Source of the DNA: Planctomycetaceae bacterium UBA6894
GTDB taxonomy: Bacteria; Planctomycetota; Planctomycetia; Gemmatales; Gemmataceae
Direction of reading: 5' to 3'
DNA length: 11,323 bases
NCBI GenBank assembly: GCA_002451275.1
Contig: DKBS01000163.1
Span: 2,498 to 13,820 of the forward strand
Shown here: positions 1-7,123 of the stretch, in pieces
How positions within the stretch are numbered: the stretch's first letter is position 1
Layout: every line of letters begins with the position of its first letter
Program-made: the position numbers and the translations under genes
The notes under the pieces: generated by a model
Seen by the model: the letters and a program-made list of their open reading frames with translations, nothing else
Databases searched by the model: none
What the model was told of the DNA's origin: nothing

Positions 1-470
1 AGTTCCTGGTGCTGCTGCTCGTGGTGCAGGCCCAGTTCAAGGACGGGCAGGATTTCTTCCAGAGTTCCGGTGCCGATGGTTTCCAGTAGCGTGGCCATGC
101 GCCGGTCCACCGCGGAACGGTACTGGCGCACCTCCTCAACCGTCGGCCTGGATAACTGTCCCCTTTGCGCCCGGGGCCAGCGCGGCCCTTCTGCCTCGTA
201 GTACGAGTTGAAAAGAAAGGAATAGAGCGTGTGGTGTGGCGTGTAATCCTTTTCGTGCTGCCTGAGCACGAAGGATTCAAAAAACCAGGTGGTGTGCGCC
301 AGATGCCATTTGGGTGGACTGCAGTCGGACATGGATTGCAGTTGATAGTCTTCGGTGGCCAGGGGGTCGCACAGCAGGCTGGTTTGGTTCCTGACGCCCT
401 CGAAGAGTTGCACCAAATGTTGACGGTCTTGAAACCAAGCTTCCCGGTGCCGTGCAGGAGGGATGGTCAT
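1..470 (-). CDS. egtB: Ergothioneine biosynthesis protein EgtB, N-terminal DinB-like part (cut by window edge)
   Basis: EgtB is the non-haem iron sulfoxide synthase that joins hercynine to a thiol (gamma-glutamylcysteine or cysteine) with oxygen in ergothioneine synthesis. Only the first 156 codons are visible; the C-terminal FGE/SUMF1-like half lies outside. The translation has the EgtB-type DinB_2 pattern: SPPKWHLAHTTWFFE at residues 51-65, LFNSYYEA at 86-93, and LGLHHEQQHQE at 146-156, ending on the last whole codon. H59, H150 and H154 are the likely iron ligands by analogy with the three-histidine site of the Mycolicibacterium thermoresistibile enzyme; H150-x3-H154-x-E156 is the typical motif. 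The ATG at 468-470 is the natural start, giving the usual distance to the WHLAH motif, but no clear Shine-Dalgarno precedes it. It diverges from cysD. An egtD partner, if present, is off-window. The family call is solid; whether the pathway is complete cannot be seen. Confidence 0.86.
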   Translation of the reverse strand, partial: MTIPPARHREAWFQDRQHLVQLFEGVRNQTSLLCDPLATEDYQLQSMSDCSPPKWHLAHTTWFFESFVLRQHEKDYTPHHTLYSFLFNSYYEAEGPRWPRAQRGQLSRPTVEEVRQYRSAVDRRMATLLETIGTGTLEEILPVLELGLHHEQQHQE

Positions 471-511
471 TGAAAGCCGTTGGGAAGGGATTTCTGGGGA
501 GAGAAAGGCGT

Positions 512-530
512 GCAAGCCAATCCGGCTTGC
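512..530. repeat. Short perfect inverted repeat (hairpin) upstream of egtB
   Basis: GCAAGCC at 512-518 and GGCTTGC at 524-530 are exact reverse complements around a 5-base loop. The element lies 42-60 bp upstream of the egtB start, so it could be an operator or a leader hairpin. No T-run follows it on either strand, so a terminator is unlikely. No function is demonstrated. Confidence 0.4.
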
Positions 531-670
531 TGGTGATTAATAGGCGGTTCAGGGCTACCCGCAGGTGAAAAGCTTGAAGATTTGTCAGGAGCCAGCCAAC
601 GGGTACCATTCTTTTGTGGAAAAAGATTGCCAAATCTAGCGAGTCAGGCTGGCAATGCAAAATCAGAGGC

Positions 671-751
671 CAAACACCGGAAAAAGCGCTTCAGCTGCCG
701 ATACAGATAAGGATGCTGAAAACAGGCATTTCAAAGGGAAAGCAAACACCG
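671..751 (+). repeat. Pair of 9-base direct repeats upstream of cysD
   Basis: CAAACACCG occurs at 671-679 and again at 743-751, both upstream of the suggested cysD promoter. The 72-bp centre spacing is close to seven helical turns, so the copies would face the same side of the DNA, as paired regulator sites often do. By rough estimate a chance 9-mer match in a gap this size is not rare (about one in four), so this is only suggestive. Confidence 0.2.
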
Positions 752-772
752 CTCTGGTCCATCATCATCAAC

Positions 773-801
773 TTGGTGTATTTAGTGATGTTTGCTAAAA
801 A
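773..801 (+). promoter_or_regulatory. Candidate sigma-70-type promoter for cysD-cysNC
   Basis: TTGGTG at 773-778 and TAAAAA at 796-801 are separated by exactly 17 bases. They lie about 40 bp before the cysD ATG. The matches to consensus are modest (3/6 and 4/6), so this is the best candidate I can see and not a firm call. Confidence 0.28.
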
Positions 802-840
802 ACAGTGTTCCGAGTTTGGCGACCGAATGCGAAAGAAACC

Positions 841-1734
841 ATGAATCACTACCAACAACTCGAGGCCGAGGCCATCGAGATCATGCGTGAGGCCGTGGCG
901 GGCGCGCGCAAGCCGGTGATGATGTACTCCATCGGCAAGGATTCCTCGGTGATGCTGCATCTGGCGCGCAAGGCGTTCTACCCCGCACCGCCTCCCTTTC
1001 CATTACTCCATGTGGACACCACCTGGAAATTCCAGGCCATGTACGCCCACCGCAAGCGCATGGTGGAGGAATCGGGCATGGAGTTGCTGGTCCACACCAA
1101 CCCCGAGGGTTTGAAGGCTGGCGTGAACCCCTTCACCCACGGCTCCAGTTACCACACCGATGTGATGAAAACCCAGGCGCTGCGCCAGGCCCTGGACCAT
1201 CATGGCTTCGATGTGGTCTTCGGTGGCGCCCGCCGCGATGAGGAGAAGTCCCGCGCCAAGGAGCGCATCTTCTCCTTCCGTTCCGCCGGCCACCGGTGGG
1301 ACCCCAAGGCCCAGCGGCCTGAGTTGTGGAACCTCTACAACACCCGCACCCGTCCCGATGAGACCATCCGTGTCTTCCCGTTGTCGAACTGGACCGAGCT
1401 CGACATCTGGCAGTACCTCCATGTCGAGAAGATCCCCATCGTCCCCCTGTACTTCGCGGCCGAGCGCCCTGTCGTGAAGCGCGGTGGCATGTGGATCATG
1501 GTGGATGACCACCGCATGCCGCTGGAGCCCGGCGAGAAGCCGGAGATGCGCATGGTCCGCTTCCGCACCCTCGGCTGCTACCCGCTCACAGCGGCCATCG
1601 AAAGCCCCGCTACGACGATGGAGGAGATCATCGCCGAGACCTTCAACACTGTCAGCTCGGAACGCCAGGGGCGCCTGATCGACAGCGACACCCCCGGCTC
1701 CATGGAAAAGAAAAAGCAGGAAGGATACTTTTAA
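841..1734 (+). CDS. cysD: Sulfate adenylyltransferase subunit 2 (ATP sulfurylase small subunit)
   Basis: CysD is the catalytic PP-loop subunit of the CysDN ATP sulfurylase. It makes adenosine 5'-phosphosulfate (APS) and pyrophosphate from ATP and sulfate in the cytoplasm, driven by GTP hydrolysis in CysN. The 297-residue protein matches the usual length of about 300. The ATP-pyrophosphatase PP-loop SIGKDSS is at residues 30-36. It is followed by the family blocks HVDTTWKF, FGGARRDEEKSRAKERI, RVFPLSNWTELDIW, RFRTLGCYPLT and the C-terminal SERQGR...GYF ending. The ATG at 841 is chosen because translation then begins MNHYQQLEAEAI as in homologues. An in-frame upstream start at 805 would only add 12 unrelated residues. 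The ribosome site is weak (GAAAG). Its stop overlaps the cysNC start by one base, so the two are translationally coupled. No key residue is missing. Confidence 0.97.
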   Translation: MNHYQQLEAEAIEIMREAVAGARKPVMMYSIGKDSSVMLHLARKAFYPAPPPFPLLHVDTTWKFQAMYAHRKRMVEESGMELLVHTNPEGLKAGVNPFTHGSSYHTDVMKTQALRQALDHHGFDVVFGGARRDEEKSRAKERIFSFRSAGHRWDPKAQRPELWNLYNTRTRPDETIRVFPLSNWTELDIWQYLHVEKIPIVPLYFAAERPVVKRGGMWIMVDDHRMPLEPGEKPEMRMVRFRTLGCYPLTAAIESPATTMEEIIAETFNTVSSERQGRLIDSDTPGSMEKKKQEGYF

Positions 1735-3614
1735 TGGGCGAGCTGCACGCGAAAAACATCGGTGAATACCTAGAGGAACAGCGCCGCAAGGAGACTCTCC
1801 GCTTCATCACCTGCGGCAGCGTGGATGACGGCAAAAGCACCCTGATCGGGCGTCTTTTGTACGAGTCGAAGTGCATCTTCGACGACCAGCTCAAGGCGCT
1901 GGAAAGCGATTCCAAGCGCTACGGCACCACCGGTGAGAAGATCGACTTCGCCCTGCTGGTCGACGGCCTCGAGGCGGAGCGCGAGCAGGGCATCACCATC
2001 GATGTGGCCTACCGCTTTTTCGCCACCGACCGTCGCCGGTATATCGTGGCCGACACCCCCGGCCATGAACAGTACACCCGCAACATGGCCACCGGCGCCT
2101 CTACCGCCCAGTTGGCTATTCTGCTGATCGACGCCCGCAAGGGCATCCTGCCCCAGACGCGCCGCCACCACCGCATCGTCACCATGATGGGCATCCGCCA
2201 CATCGTGCTGGCGGTCAACAAGATGGACTTGGTCAACCACGATGAGGCCGTCTACCGGAAGATAGAGGCCGACTACCGCGAGTTCGCCAAGGATGCCCAT
2301 CTGGCGACACTGCAGCCCATCCCGCTGGCCGCGGTGCATGGCGACAATGTGATGAAGGCCAGCGGCAACATGCCCTGGTACCAGGGGCCCACCCTGTTTG
2401 AACACCTCGACACGATTGATGTCAGCCACAAGGCCACGCGGGAGGCGTTTCGCCTGCCTATTCAGTGGGTCAACCGGCCCAACCTGAACTACCGGGGCTT
2501 TTGCGGACGGATCGCGGAGGGCAAGGTCCGCCCCGGCGACAAGGTCCGGATCCTTCCCTCCGGCCGCACCACGACGGTGAAATCGATCGATTTCTTCGAG
2601 CAGGAACTGGCAGAGGCCGAGGAGGGGGCTTCGATCACCCTCACGCTGAACGAGGAGGTTGATGTCAGCCGGGGTGACCTGATCGTGGCAGCCGACTCGC
2701 CCCCCGAGGTGGCCGATCAGTTCCAGGTCCGCATCCTGTGGATGGCCGAGGAGGCGATGGTCCCCGGGCGGTCCTACTGGCTGAAGATGCACACGAAGGA
2801 AGTCACCGCCACGGTGATGGAGATCAAGTACCGCGAAGATGTGAACACCGGCGCCCACCTGGCCGCCAAGGTGCTCCAACTCAACGAGATCGCCGTGGCT
2901 ACCCTTTCCACCACCCATCCGGTGGTGTTTGAGCCCTACACGACCAACCGGGCGCTGGGCGGCTTCATCCTGATCGACAAGCTGACCTGTGCCACCGTAG
3001 GCGCGGGCATGGTTGAGTTCGCCCTGCGTCGGGCCAGCAACGTGCATTGGCAGGCGCTGGAGGTCAACAGGCAGCAGCGAGCCCTGATCAAGCACCAGAC
3101 TCCCCGCTGCGTGTGGTTCACCGGGTTGTCGGGGTCGGGCAAGTCCACCGTGGCCAACCTGCTGGAGAAGCGCCTGCATGCCGAGGGCCGGCACACCTAC
3201 CTGCTCGATGGCGACAATGTGCGTCATGGCCTCAACCGGGATCTGGGTTTCACCGAAGCCGACCGCGTGGAGAACCTGCGCCGGGTGGCCGAGGTGGCCA
3301 AGTTGATGGTGGATGCTGGTCTGATAGTTCTGGTCAGCTTCATCTCGCCCTTCAAGGCCGAGCGTCGTGCCGCCCGCGAGCTTTTCGGTGAGGGCGAATT
3401 CCTTGAGATTCATGTCAGCACGCCGATCGAAGAGTGCGAAAAGCGTGATGTGAAGGGGCTCTACGCGAAGGCCCGCCGTGGCGAGCTGAAGAACTTCACC
3501 GGCATCGACAGCCCGTACGAGGCCCCGGAGCATGCCGAGCTGACCATCGACACCAGCAAGCAGTCGCCGGAGGAATGCGCCCTGGCGGTCCTGCGCCTGG
3601 TGGAGGGGAAATAG
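1734..3614 (+). CDS. cysNC: Bifunctional sulfate adenylyltransferase subunit 1 / adenylylsulfate kinase (CysN-CysC fusion)
   Basis: This 626-residue fusion completes sulfate activation: the CysN GTPase part works with CysD to form APS, and the CysC part phosphorylates APS to PAPS. The N-terminal translation-factor-like GTPase shows G1 GSVDDGKS (28-35), G3 DTPGH (107-111) and G4 NKMD (162-165), followed by elongation-factor-type beta-barrel domains to about residue 445. The C-terminal kinase has Walker A GLSGSGKS (464-471), the DGDNVRHGLN block and SFISPF (535-540), where S538 corresponds to the serine phosphorylated in E. coli CysC. All expected motifs are present and the length is normal for CysNC. 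A good ribosome site (AGGAAGGA, 1718-1725) lies inside the end of cysD, 9 bases before the ATG. PAPS could feed cysteine synthesis or sulfotransferases; no reductase gene is in view to decide. Confidence 0.97.
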   Translation: MGELHAKNIGEYLEEQRRKETLRFITCGSVDDGKSTLIGRLLYESKCIFDDQLKALESDSKRYGTTGEKIDFALLVDGLEAEREQGITIDVAYRFFATDRRRYIVADTPGHEQYTRNMATGASTAQLAILLIDARKGILPQTRRHHRIVTMMGIRHIVLAVNKMDLVNHDEAVYRKIEADYREFAKDAHLATLQPIPLAAVHGDNVMKASGNMPWYQGPTLFEHLDTIDVSHKATREAFRLPIQWVNRPNLNYRGFCGRIAEGKVRPGDKVRILPSGRTTTVKSIDFFEQELAEAEEGASITLTLNEEVDVSRGDLIVAADSPPEVADQFQVRILWMAEEAMVPGRSYWLKMHTKEVTATVMEIKYREDVNTGAHLAAKVLQLNEIAVATLSTTHPVVFEPYTTNRALGGFILIDKLTCATVGAGMVEFALRRASNVHWQALEVNRQQRALIKHQTPRCVWFTGLSGSGKSTVANLLEKRLHAEGRHTYLLDGDNVRHGLNRDLGFTEADRVENLRRVAEVAKLMVDAGLIVLVSFISPFKAERRAARELFGEGEFLEIHVSTPIEECEKRDVKGLYAKARRGELKNFTGIDSPYEAPEHAELTIDTSKQSPEECALAVLRLVEGK

Positions 3615-3650
3615 TTCAGGTCCATCCCCGGGCCTTGCAAAAGCGTGGAA

Positions 3651-3688
3651 ATCCCGGAGGCTAAGGGAACACCCTTTGCTTCCGGGAT
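3651..3688 (+). repeat. Strong 38-nt stem-loop between cysNC and the EEP gene
   Basis: The left arm ATCCCGGAGGCTAAGGG (3651-3667) pairs with CCCTTTGCTTCCGGGAT (3672-3688) over 17 positions, with one G-T wobble and one T-T mismatch, around the 4-base loop AACA. It lies 37 bp after the cysNC stop and ends 7 bases before the chosen EEP start. No T-run follows, so it is not a classic intrinsic terminator. It could stabilise the cysNC 3' end, act as an attenuator, limit translation of the next gene, or be a dispersed REP-like palindrome. Confidence 0.75.
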
Positions 3689-3695
3689 CTTGCCA

Positions 3696-5315
3696 ATGAT
3701 CTGCTCTCCCATCCTCCGGAAAACGCTGATAGCCGCCCTGACGCTGGTCGGTTGCCTGATGGTGGTTCCCGCGCATGCCGACGATGCCACGCCCCTTCGC
3801 GTGATGAGCTTCAATATCCGCTTTGGCACGGCCAAGGACGGGGAGAACTCCTGGACAAAGCGCCGGGATTTTCTGGTCGACACCATTCGCAAGTTTGATC
3901 CTGACCTGCTGGGCACGCAGGAGACTCTTGCTGACCAGAAGGACTTCCTTGCCGACAAGTTGCAAGGCTTTGAGGCCCATGGGGTGGGACGGGATGATGG
4001 CAACCTGAAAGGCGAGATGGCTGCATTGTTTTTCAGGAGGGACCGTTTTGAGAAAATCGCGGGTGGGCACTTTTGGCTGAGCGAGTCGCCGGACACGGTA
4101 GGGAAAAAGGGTTGGGATGCCGCGCTGCCCCGTTTGGTCAGTTGGGTGAAGCTGAAGGAGACCAAGGTCCCCGATGCGTTGCCCCTGTTGTTTCTGAACA
4201 CCCATTTTGACCACATGGGTGTGCAGGCGCGGGAGGAGTCGGCCAGGCTGATCCGCAGCAAGATCACCGAGCTGGGGCAGGGATGCCGGGTGGTGTTGAC
4301 CGGGGACTTCAATGCCGGCGAGGGCAACAAGCCTTACCAGGCCTTGTTTGGATCGGAAGGCAAGGCGGCCAGCCCGGTGGAGGATACCCTGCGGGTGTAC
4401 AGGCCCATTCGGGGCAAGGAGGAAGGCACCTTCACCGCCTTCAAGGCTTCCAACTCCACCGGAGACCGCATCGATTGGATTGGGGCTTCCCGGCACTTCG
4501 AGGTGCGCACGGCGGGCATCGACCGCACACAAAAGAATGGCGCGACACCTTCCGACCATTTTCCGGTGACAGCCGTCCTGCGGGCACAGGGCAAGCCCGG
4601 TGAGAAGAAGACACTGCGGGTGCTGTGCTACAACATCCACCACGGTCGCGGCACCGATGATCAGGTAGACCTGCCGCGCCTGGCCAGAGTGATACGGGGT
4701 GTGGATCCGGATCTGGTGGCGCTGCAGGAGGTGGACAACAAGACCAAACGGACGGGCGGAGTGGACCAGACCGCAGAGTTGGCCCGGCTGACCGACCTGC
4801 ATGGGTTGTTTGGCCGGCAGATTGATTTTCAGGGAGGCACCTACGGCCAGGCGGTGCTGAGCAGGTTTCCGATCACGGGCAGCGCGATCCATGTGCTGCC
4901 TGGGGAACCGGATCGGGAAACGCGCATTGCCTTTGAAACCACGATGAGCGTTTTCGGAAATGAGCATTCCTTTGTCAGCACGCACCTGCACCATCAGAGC
5001 AACGATTTTCGTGTGAAGCAGGCGGAAAAGATCCGCGAAGTGTTTGCCGGGGTGGACCGGCCGGTGATTGTGGTGGGAGACTTGAACGCCTACCCCAACA
5101 GCAAGCCGCTGCAGGTTTTCAAGAATGATTGGGGCAGCGCCACGGCTGGCAAACCGATACCCACCTTCCCCTCGGAAAAACCGGCCAATCAGATTGATTA
5201 CATTCTGTTCAAACCAAAGGACCGATTTTTCGTACAGCAGGTGAAGGTGCTGGAGGAACCGGTGGCATCGGACCACCGGCCGATCTTCGCGGTGCTTCAA
5301 CCCGCAGGGCCTTGA
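3696..5315 (+). CDS. Secreted protein with two tandem endonuclease/exonuclease/phosphatase (EEP) domains
   Basis: EEP enzymes are metal-dependent phosphodiesterases/phosphatases acting on nucleic acids, phosphoinositides, sphingomyelin or similar esters. This 539-residue protein begins with a Sec signal (charged MICSPILRK, hydrophobic 10-24, likely cleavage AHA/DD after residue 28). LVGC at 17-20 resembles a lipobox, so a lipoprotein is possible. Domain 1 (about 34-296) shows SFNIRF, QET with E76, NTHFDH, GDFN 203-206, DRIDWI and SDHFP 286-290. Domain 2 (about 308-535) shows YNIHHGRG (N313), LQEVD with E345, VSTHLHH, GDLN 461-464, NQIDYIL and SDHRP 525-529. Both catalytic sets look complete. 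An in-frame GTG at 3645 was rejected because it would bury the signal peptide and read through the hairpin. No Shine-Dalgarno lies directly before the ATG. The DUF3088-like gene follows after 18 bp. The substrate cannot be told from sequence. Confidence 0.88.
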   Translation: MICSPILRKTLIAALTLVGCLMVVPAHADDATPLRVMSFNIRFGTAKDGENSWTKRRDFLVDTIRKFDPDLLGTQETLADQKDFLADKLQGFEAHGVGRDDGNLKGEMAALFFRRDRFEKIAGGHFWLSESPDTVGKKGWDAALPRLVSWVKLKETKVPDALPLLFLNTHFDHMGVQAREESARLIRSKITELGQGCRVVLTGDFNAGEGNKPYQALFGSEGKAASPVEDTLRVYRPIRGKEEGTFTAFKASNSTGDRIDWIGASRHFEVRTAGIDRTQKNGATPSDHFPVTAVLRAQGKPGEKKTLRVLCYNIHHGRGTDDQVDLPRLARVIRGVDPDLVALQEVDNKTKRTGGVDQTAELARLTDLHGLFGRQIDFQGGTYGQAVLSRFPITGSAIHVLPGEPDRETRIAFETTMSVFGNEHSFVSTHLHHQSNDFRVKQAEKIREVFAGVDRPVIVVGDLNAYPNSKPLQVFKNDWGSATAGKPIPTFPSEKPANQIDYILFKPKDRFFVQQVKVLEEPVASDHRPIFAVLQPAGP

Positions 5316-5333
5316 GCCGGCAAGGGAGACTGG

Positions 5334-5696
5334 ATGATGTCGAGCGAGAAGGATGTGCTGTTTCTGTTGCCCCCCGGTTTTCCGGATGCCAAGCAGGGCA
5401 CGGGTGATTTTTTCTGCCCGGACTGCGTGACGGTGAACGGTCTCTTGGCTTATCACCCGCATCTGCGCGACCGGATTGAGGTGAAGGTGGCACCCTTTGC
5501 GCGTCCGCGGCAGGAGGTGATCGCCCTGTTGGGGCCAGACCATCAAGGATGCCCGGTCTTGGTGCTGCCTGAAGAGGCGCCTCCCGAAAGCGCCCCGGTG
5601 CGCCGGTCGATCACCGGCCGTCAGTTTGTTGCGGGGGCGATTGAAATCGGGGATTATCTGGCGAGGAAATACGGCACGCCTGTGCCACACCGCTAA
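5334..5696 (+). CDS. DUF3088-like small thioredoxin-type protein
   Basis: This 120-residue protein resembles the DUF3088 family. Shared features are an opening of the type KDVLFLLPPGFPD, a cysteine pair shortly after it, then RPRQEVIALLG, a PVLVLP strand, GRQFV and a closing IGDYLARKYGTPVPH. The overall pattern suggests a thioredoxin or glutathione-transferase N-domain-like fold. The motif CPDC at residues 28-31 could be a redox or metal site, though it sits later than in classical thioredoxins. No signal peptide or membrane segment is present, so it is probably cytoplasmic. A good ribosome site (AGGGAG) precedes two adjacent ATG codons (5334 and 5337); the first is used here, and the second would remove one residue. 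It is spaced 18 bp from both neighbours, which implies one operon. The family has no established function that I know of. Confidence 0.75.
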   Translation: MMSSEKDVLFLLPPGFPDAKQGTGDFFCPDCVTVNGLLAYHPHLRDRIEVKVAPFARPRQEVIALLGPDHQGCPVLVLPEEAPPESAPVRRSITGRQFVAGAIEIGDYLARKYGTPVPHR

Positions 5697-5714
5697 CCTC
5701 CGCGAAAGAGTCTG

Positions 5715-7091
5715 ATGAAAACCCCGCTCCTTCCCATGCTTCTGGGCGCTTTGGCCGGGGGCATGGGGTGGGGTATCCGTGGGCAGTACGGGCACGAGAC
5801 CGGCGCGATGATGGCCGGGCTTCTGGTCAGCTCGGTAGCTGCCGTTTTGTTTTGCGGCCGGGCTTCGGGTCTGGGCACCCTGCGGGCCATCGCCTGGGGT
5901 ACCTTGGGGATTGGCATCGGCGGGTCGATGACCTATGGCCAGATCATAGGATGGACCCAGATGCCCGCGCATATCGGCAACTGGGGTGCCTGGGTCTGGG
6001 GCATGCTGGGGTTGGCGGTCATTGGCGCCATCTGGATCGGTTTTGGCGGGGCGTTCCTGGGGATGGGTTTGGGCGGGAGAAGGTATACCGCCCCGGAAAT
6101 GCTGGTGCTGATGGCATGCCTGCTGGGGCTTTACCACTTGGGTGTTTGGCTGTTCAACCAGCCTTTTGATCCGAAGAGCCAGCAGTTGCCCTGGGTGTAT
6201 TTTTCCAACCGGCTCGACAAGCCGCGTTTTGAATGCTGGGGTGGTTTGGGGCTGGCCCTTGCGGGTCTTCTGATTTACTTGGCGGGTAAAAACGACACGC
6301 TGGGCTGGAAACTCGGTCTGTTCGGTGTGCTGGGTGGTGCGCTGGGCTTTCCGGGCGGGCAATGCTGGCAATCGTGGCACGCATGGAACCGTGAGTGGAT
6401 CGCGGGGACTTCGTTTGGTCCGTGGGCCAAGCTGATCAACTGGTGGAACCTGATGGAGATCACCTTTGGCATGGTGATGGGGGCCACGCTGTTGTTTGGG
6501 CTTTGGTGGAACCGGGCGAGGGTTCAGCCGGCAGATCTGGAATGCGAATCTTTTCAGGGGAAGTTTACTGATGGGTGGTTGCTGTTCGCGCACCTGACGC
6601 TGCTCACGCTGTCTGAATTCCTGGAAGTGCCCCTGTTGAATACCTGGTACGGCCTGGGTCTGGTGATGGTGGTGCTGCCGCTGGTTGCCTCGGTGGAATC
6701 GTGCCGTTGGCCGGGATGGATTGTTGGGCCGGTGGTGGTGCTGCCGATCGCCGGGAAAACACTGCGCTACATGGCTGAAAAGCACGGGGAATTGTCGGCG
6801 GTGGATTGGCTGGTTTATCTGGCGGCTCCCATGGTGGTCGCCTTCTGGTTTGCCTGTCGGTTGAACCGGAAAATCTGGCTGGGGTGCGAGGGGGCCACAG
6901 TCGGCCGGACTGTCCTGCTTTTTGGTGTCTGGATGTTCTTCTTGCTGAACTTCGCGTTCTTCGATTACCCCTGGCCCTGGCAGCCATGGACCGGACGCAC
7001 GCCCAGCGCGCTGGTGTATGTGGTTTGTCTGGCTGGGTTGAGCTGGTTGGCTGTGAGCCAACCCTTTGGCGGTGAGCGGAAGCCGAATTGA
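5715..7091 (+). CDS. Polytopic membrane protein of unknown function
   Basis: The 458-residue protein has roughly 12-14 hydrophobic segments: near 5-21, 27-48, 55-80, 90-121, 128-147, 174-191, 196-215, 246-265, 286-304, 311-329, 334-347, 365-383, 397-417 and 433-449. The N-terminal half is very rich in glycine and tryptophan, with the block GMGWGIRGQYGHETGAMMAG (residues 16-35) containing charged or polar residues (R22, H27, E28) inside otherwise membrane-like sequence. Such conserved-looking charges may line a transport path or active site. A central loop near 216-245 is rich in W, H and N. I do not recognise a named transporter family; similar unnamed proteins occur, as I recall, in planctomycetes and verrucomicrobia. 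The ATG lies behind a modest GAAAGAG ribosome site, 18 bp after the DUF3088-like gene. It is the last gene of this rightward run. A function is not inferred. Confidence 0.85.
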   Translation: MKTPLLPMLLGALAGGMGWGIRGQYGHETGAMMAGLLVSSVAAVLFCGRASGLGTLRAIAWGTLGIGIGGSMTYGQIIGWTQMPAHIGNWGAWVWGMLGLAVIGAIWIGFGGAFLGMGLGGRRYTAPEMLVLMACLLGLYHLGVWLFNQPFDPKSQQLPWVYFSNRLDKPRFECWGGLGLALAGLLIYLAGKNDTLGWKLGLFGVLGGALGFPGGQCWQSWHAWNREWIAGTSFGPWAKLINWWNLMEITFGMVMGATLLFGLWWNRARVQPADLECESFQGKFTDGWLLFAHLTLLTLSEFLEVPLLNTWYGLGLVMVVLPLVASVESCRWPGWIVGPVVVLPIAGKTLRYMAEKHGELSAVDWLVYLAAPMVVAFWFACRLNRKIWLGCEGATVGRTVLLFGVWMFFLLNFAFFDYPWPWQPWTGRTPSALVYVVCLAGLSWLAVSQPFGGERKPN

Positions 7092-7123
7092 AATCCCTGT
7101 TTCCTTCACATTGAATTATATCC

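Larger units (their letters stand above)
471..840. other. Divergent intergenic region between egtB and cysD
   Basis: This 370-bp gap separates two divergent genes and must hold both promoters. It is visibly more AT-rich than the flanking genes. It contains several short inverted repeats: a 7-bp stem at 512-530, AGATT/AATCT at 624-637, and TTCAGC/GCTGAA at 690-695 and 715-720. It also holds a 9-base direct repeat (671-679 and 743-751). I recognise no known riboswitch class. A TTG-initiated frame at 614-844 exists, but nothing supports it as a gene. Confidence 0.7.

Noticed and set aside
471..840. Possible sulfur-related riboswitch upstream of cysD
   Set aside because: Only short, unconnected inverted repeats are visible and none matches the layout of a SAM-type riboswitch that I can recognise.
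614..844. A 76-codon plus-strand frame with a hydrophobic stretch upstream of cysD
   Set aside because: It starts with TTG without a ribosome site, overlaps the cysD start by 4 bases, and has no recognisable similarity. It occupies the likely promoter region.
3645..3695. GTG-initiated 17-residue extension of the EEP protein
   Set aside because: It would place a signal peptide internally and translate through the 38-nt hairpin. The ATG at 3696 gives a normal Sec signal.
3696..5315. A role for the EEP protein in removing PAP made from PAPS, because it follows cysNC
   Set aside because: PAP is produced in the cytoplasm and is usually removed by CysQ-type enzymes, whereas this protein has an export signal and a different fold.
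1770..7109. A 5.3-kb stop-free reading frame on the minus strand (1779 codons)
   Set aside because: It lies opposite cysNC, the EEP gene, the DUF3088-like gene and the membrane-protein gene, all well supported. Its translation is low-complexity (rich in H, Q, G, P, R) with no recognisable domain. It is an effect of high GC and codon bias.
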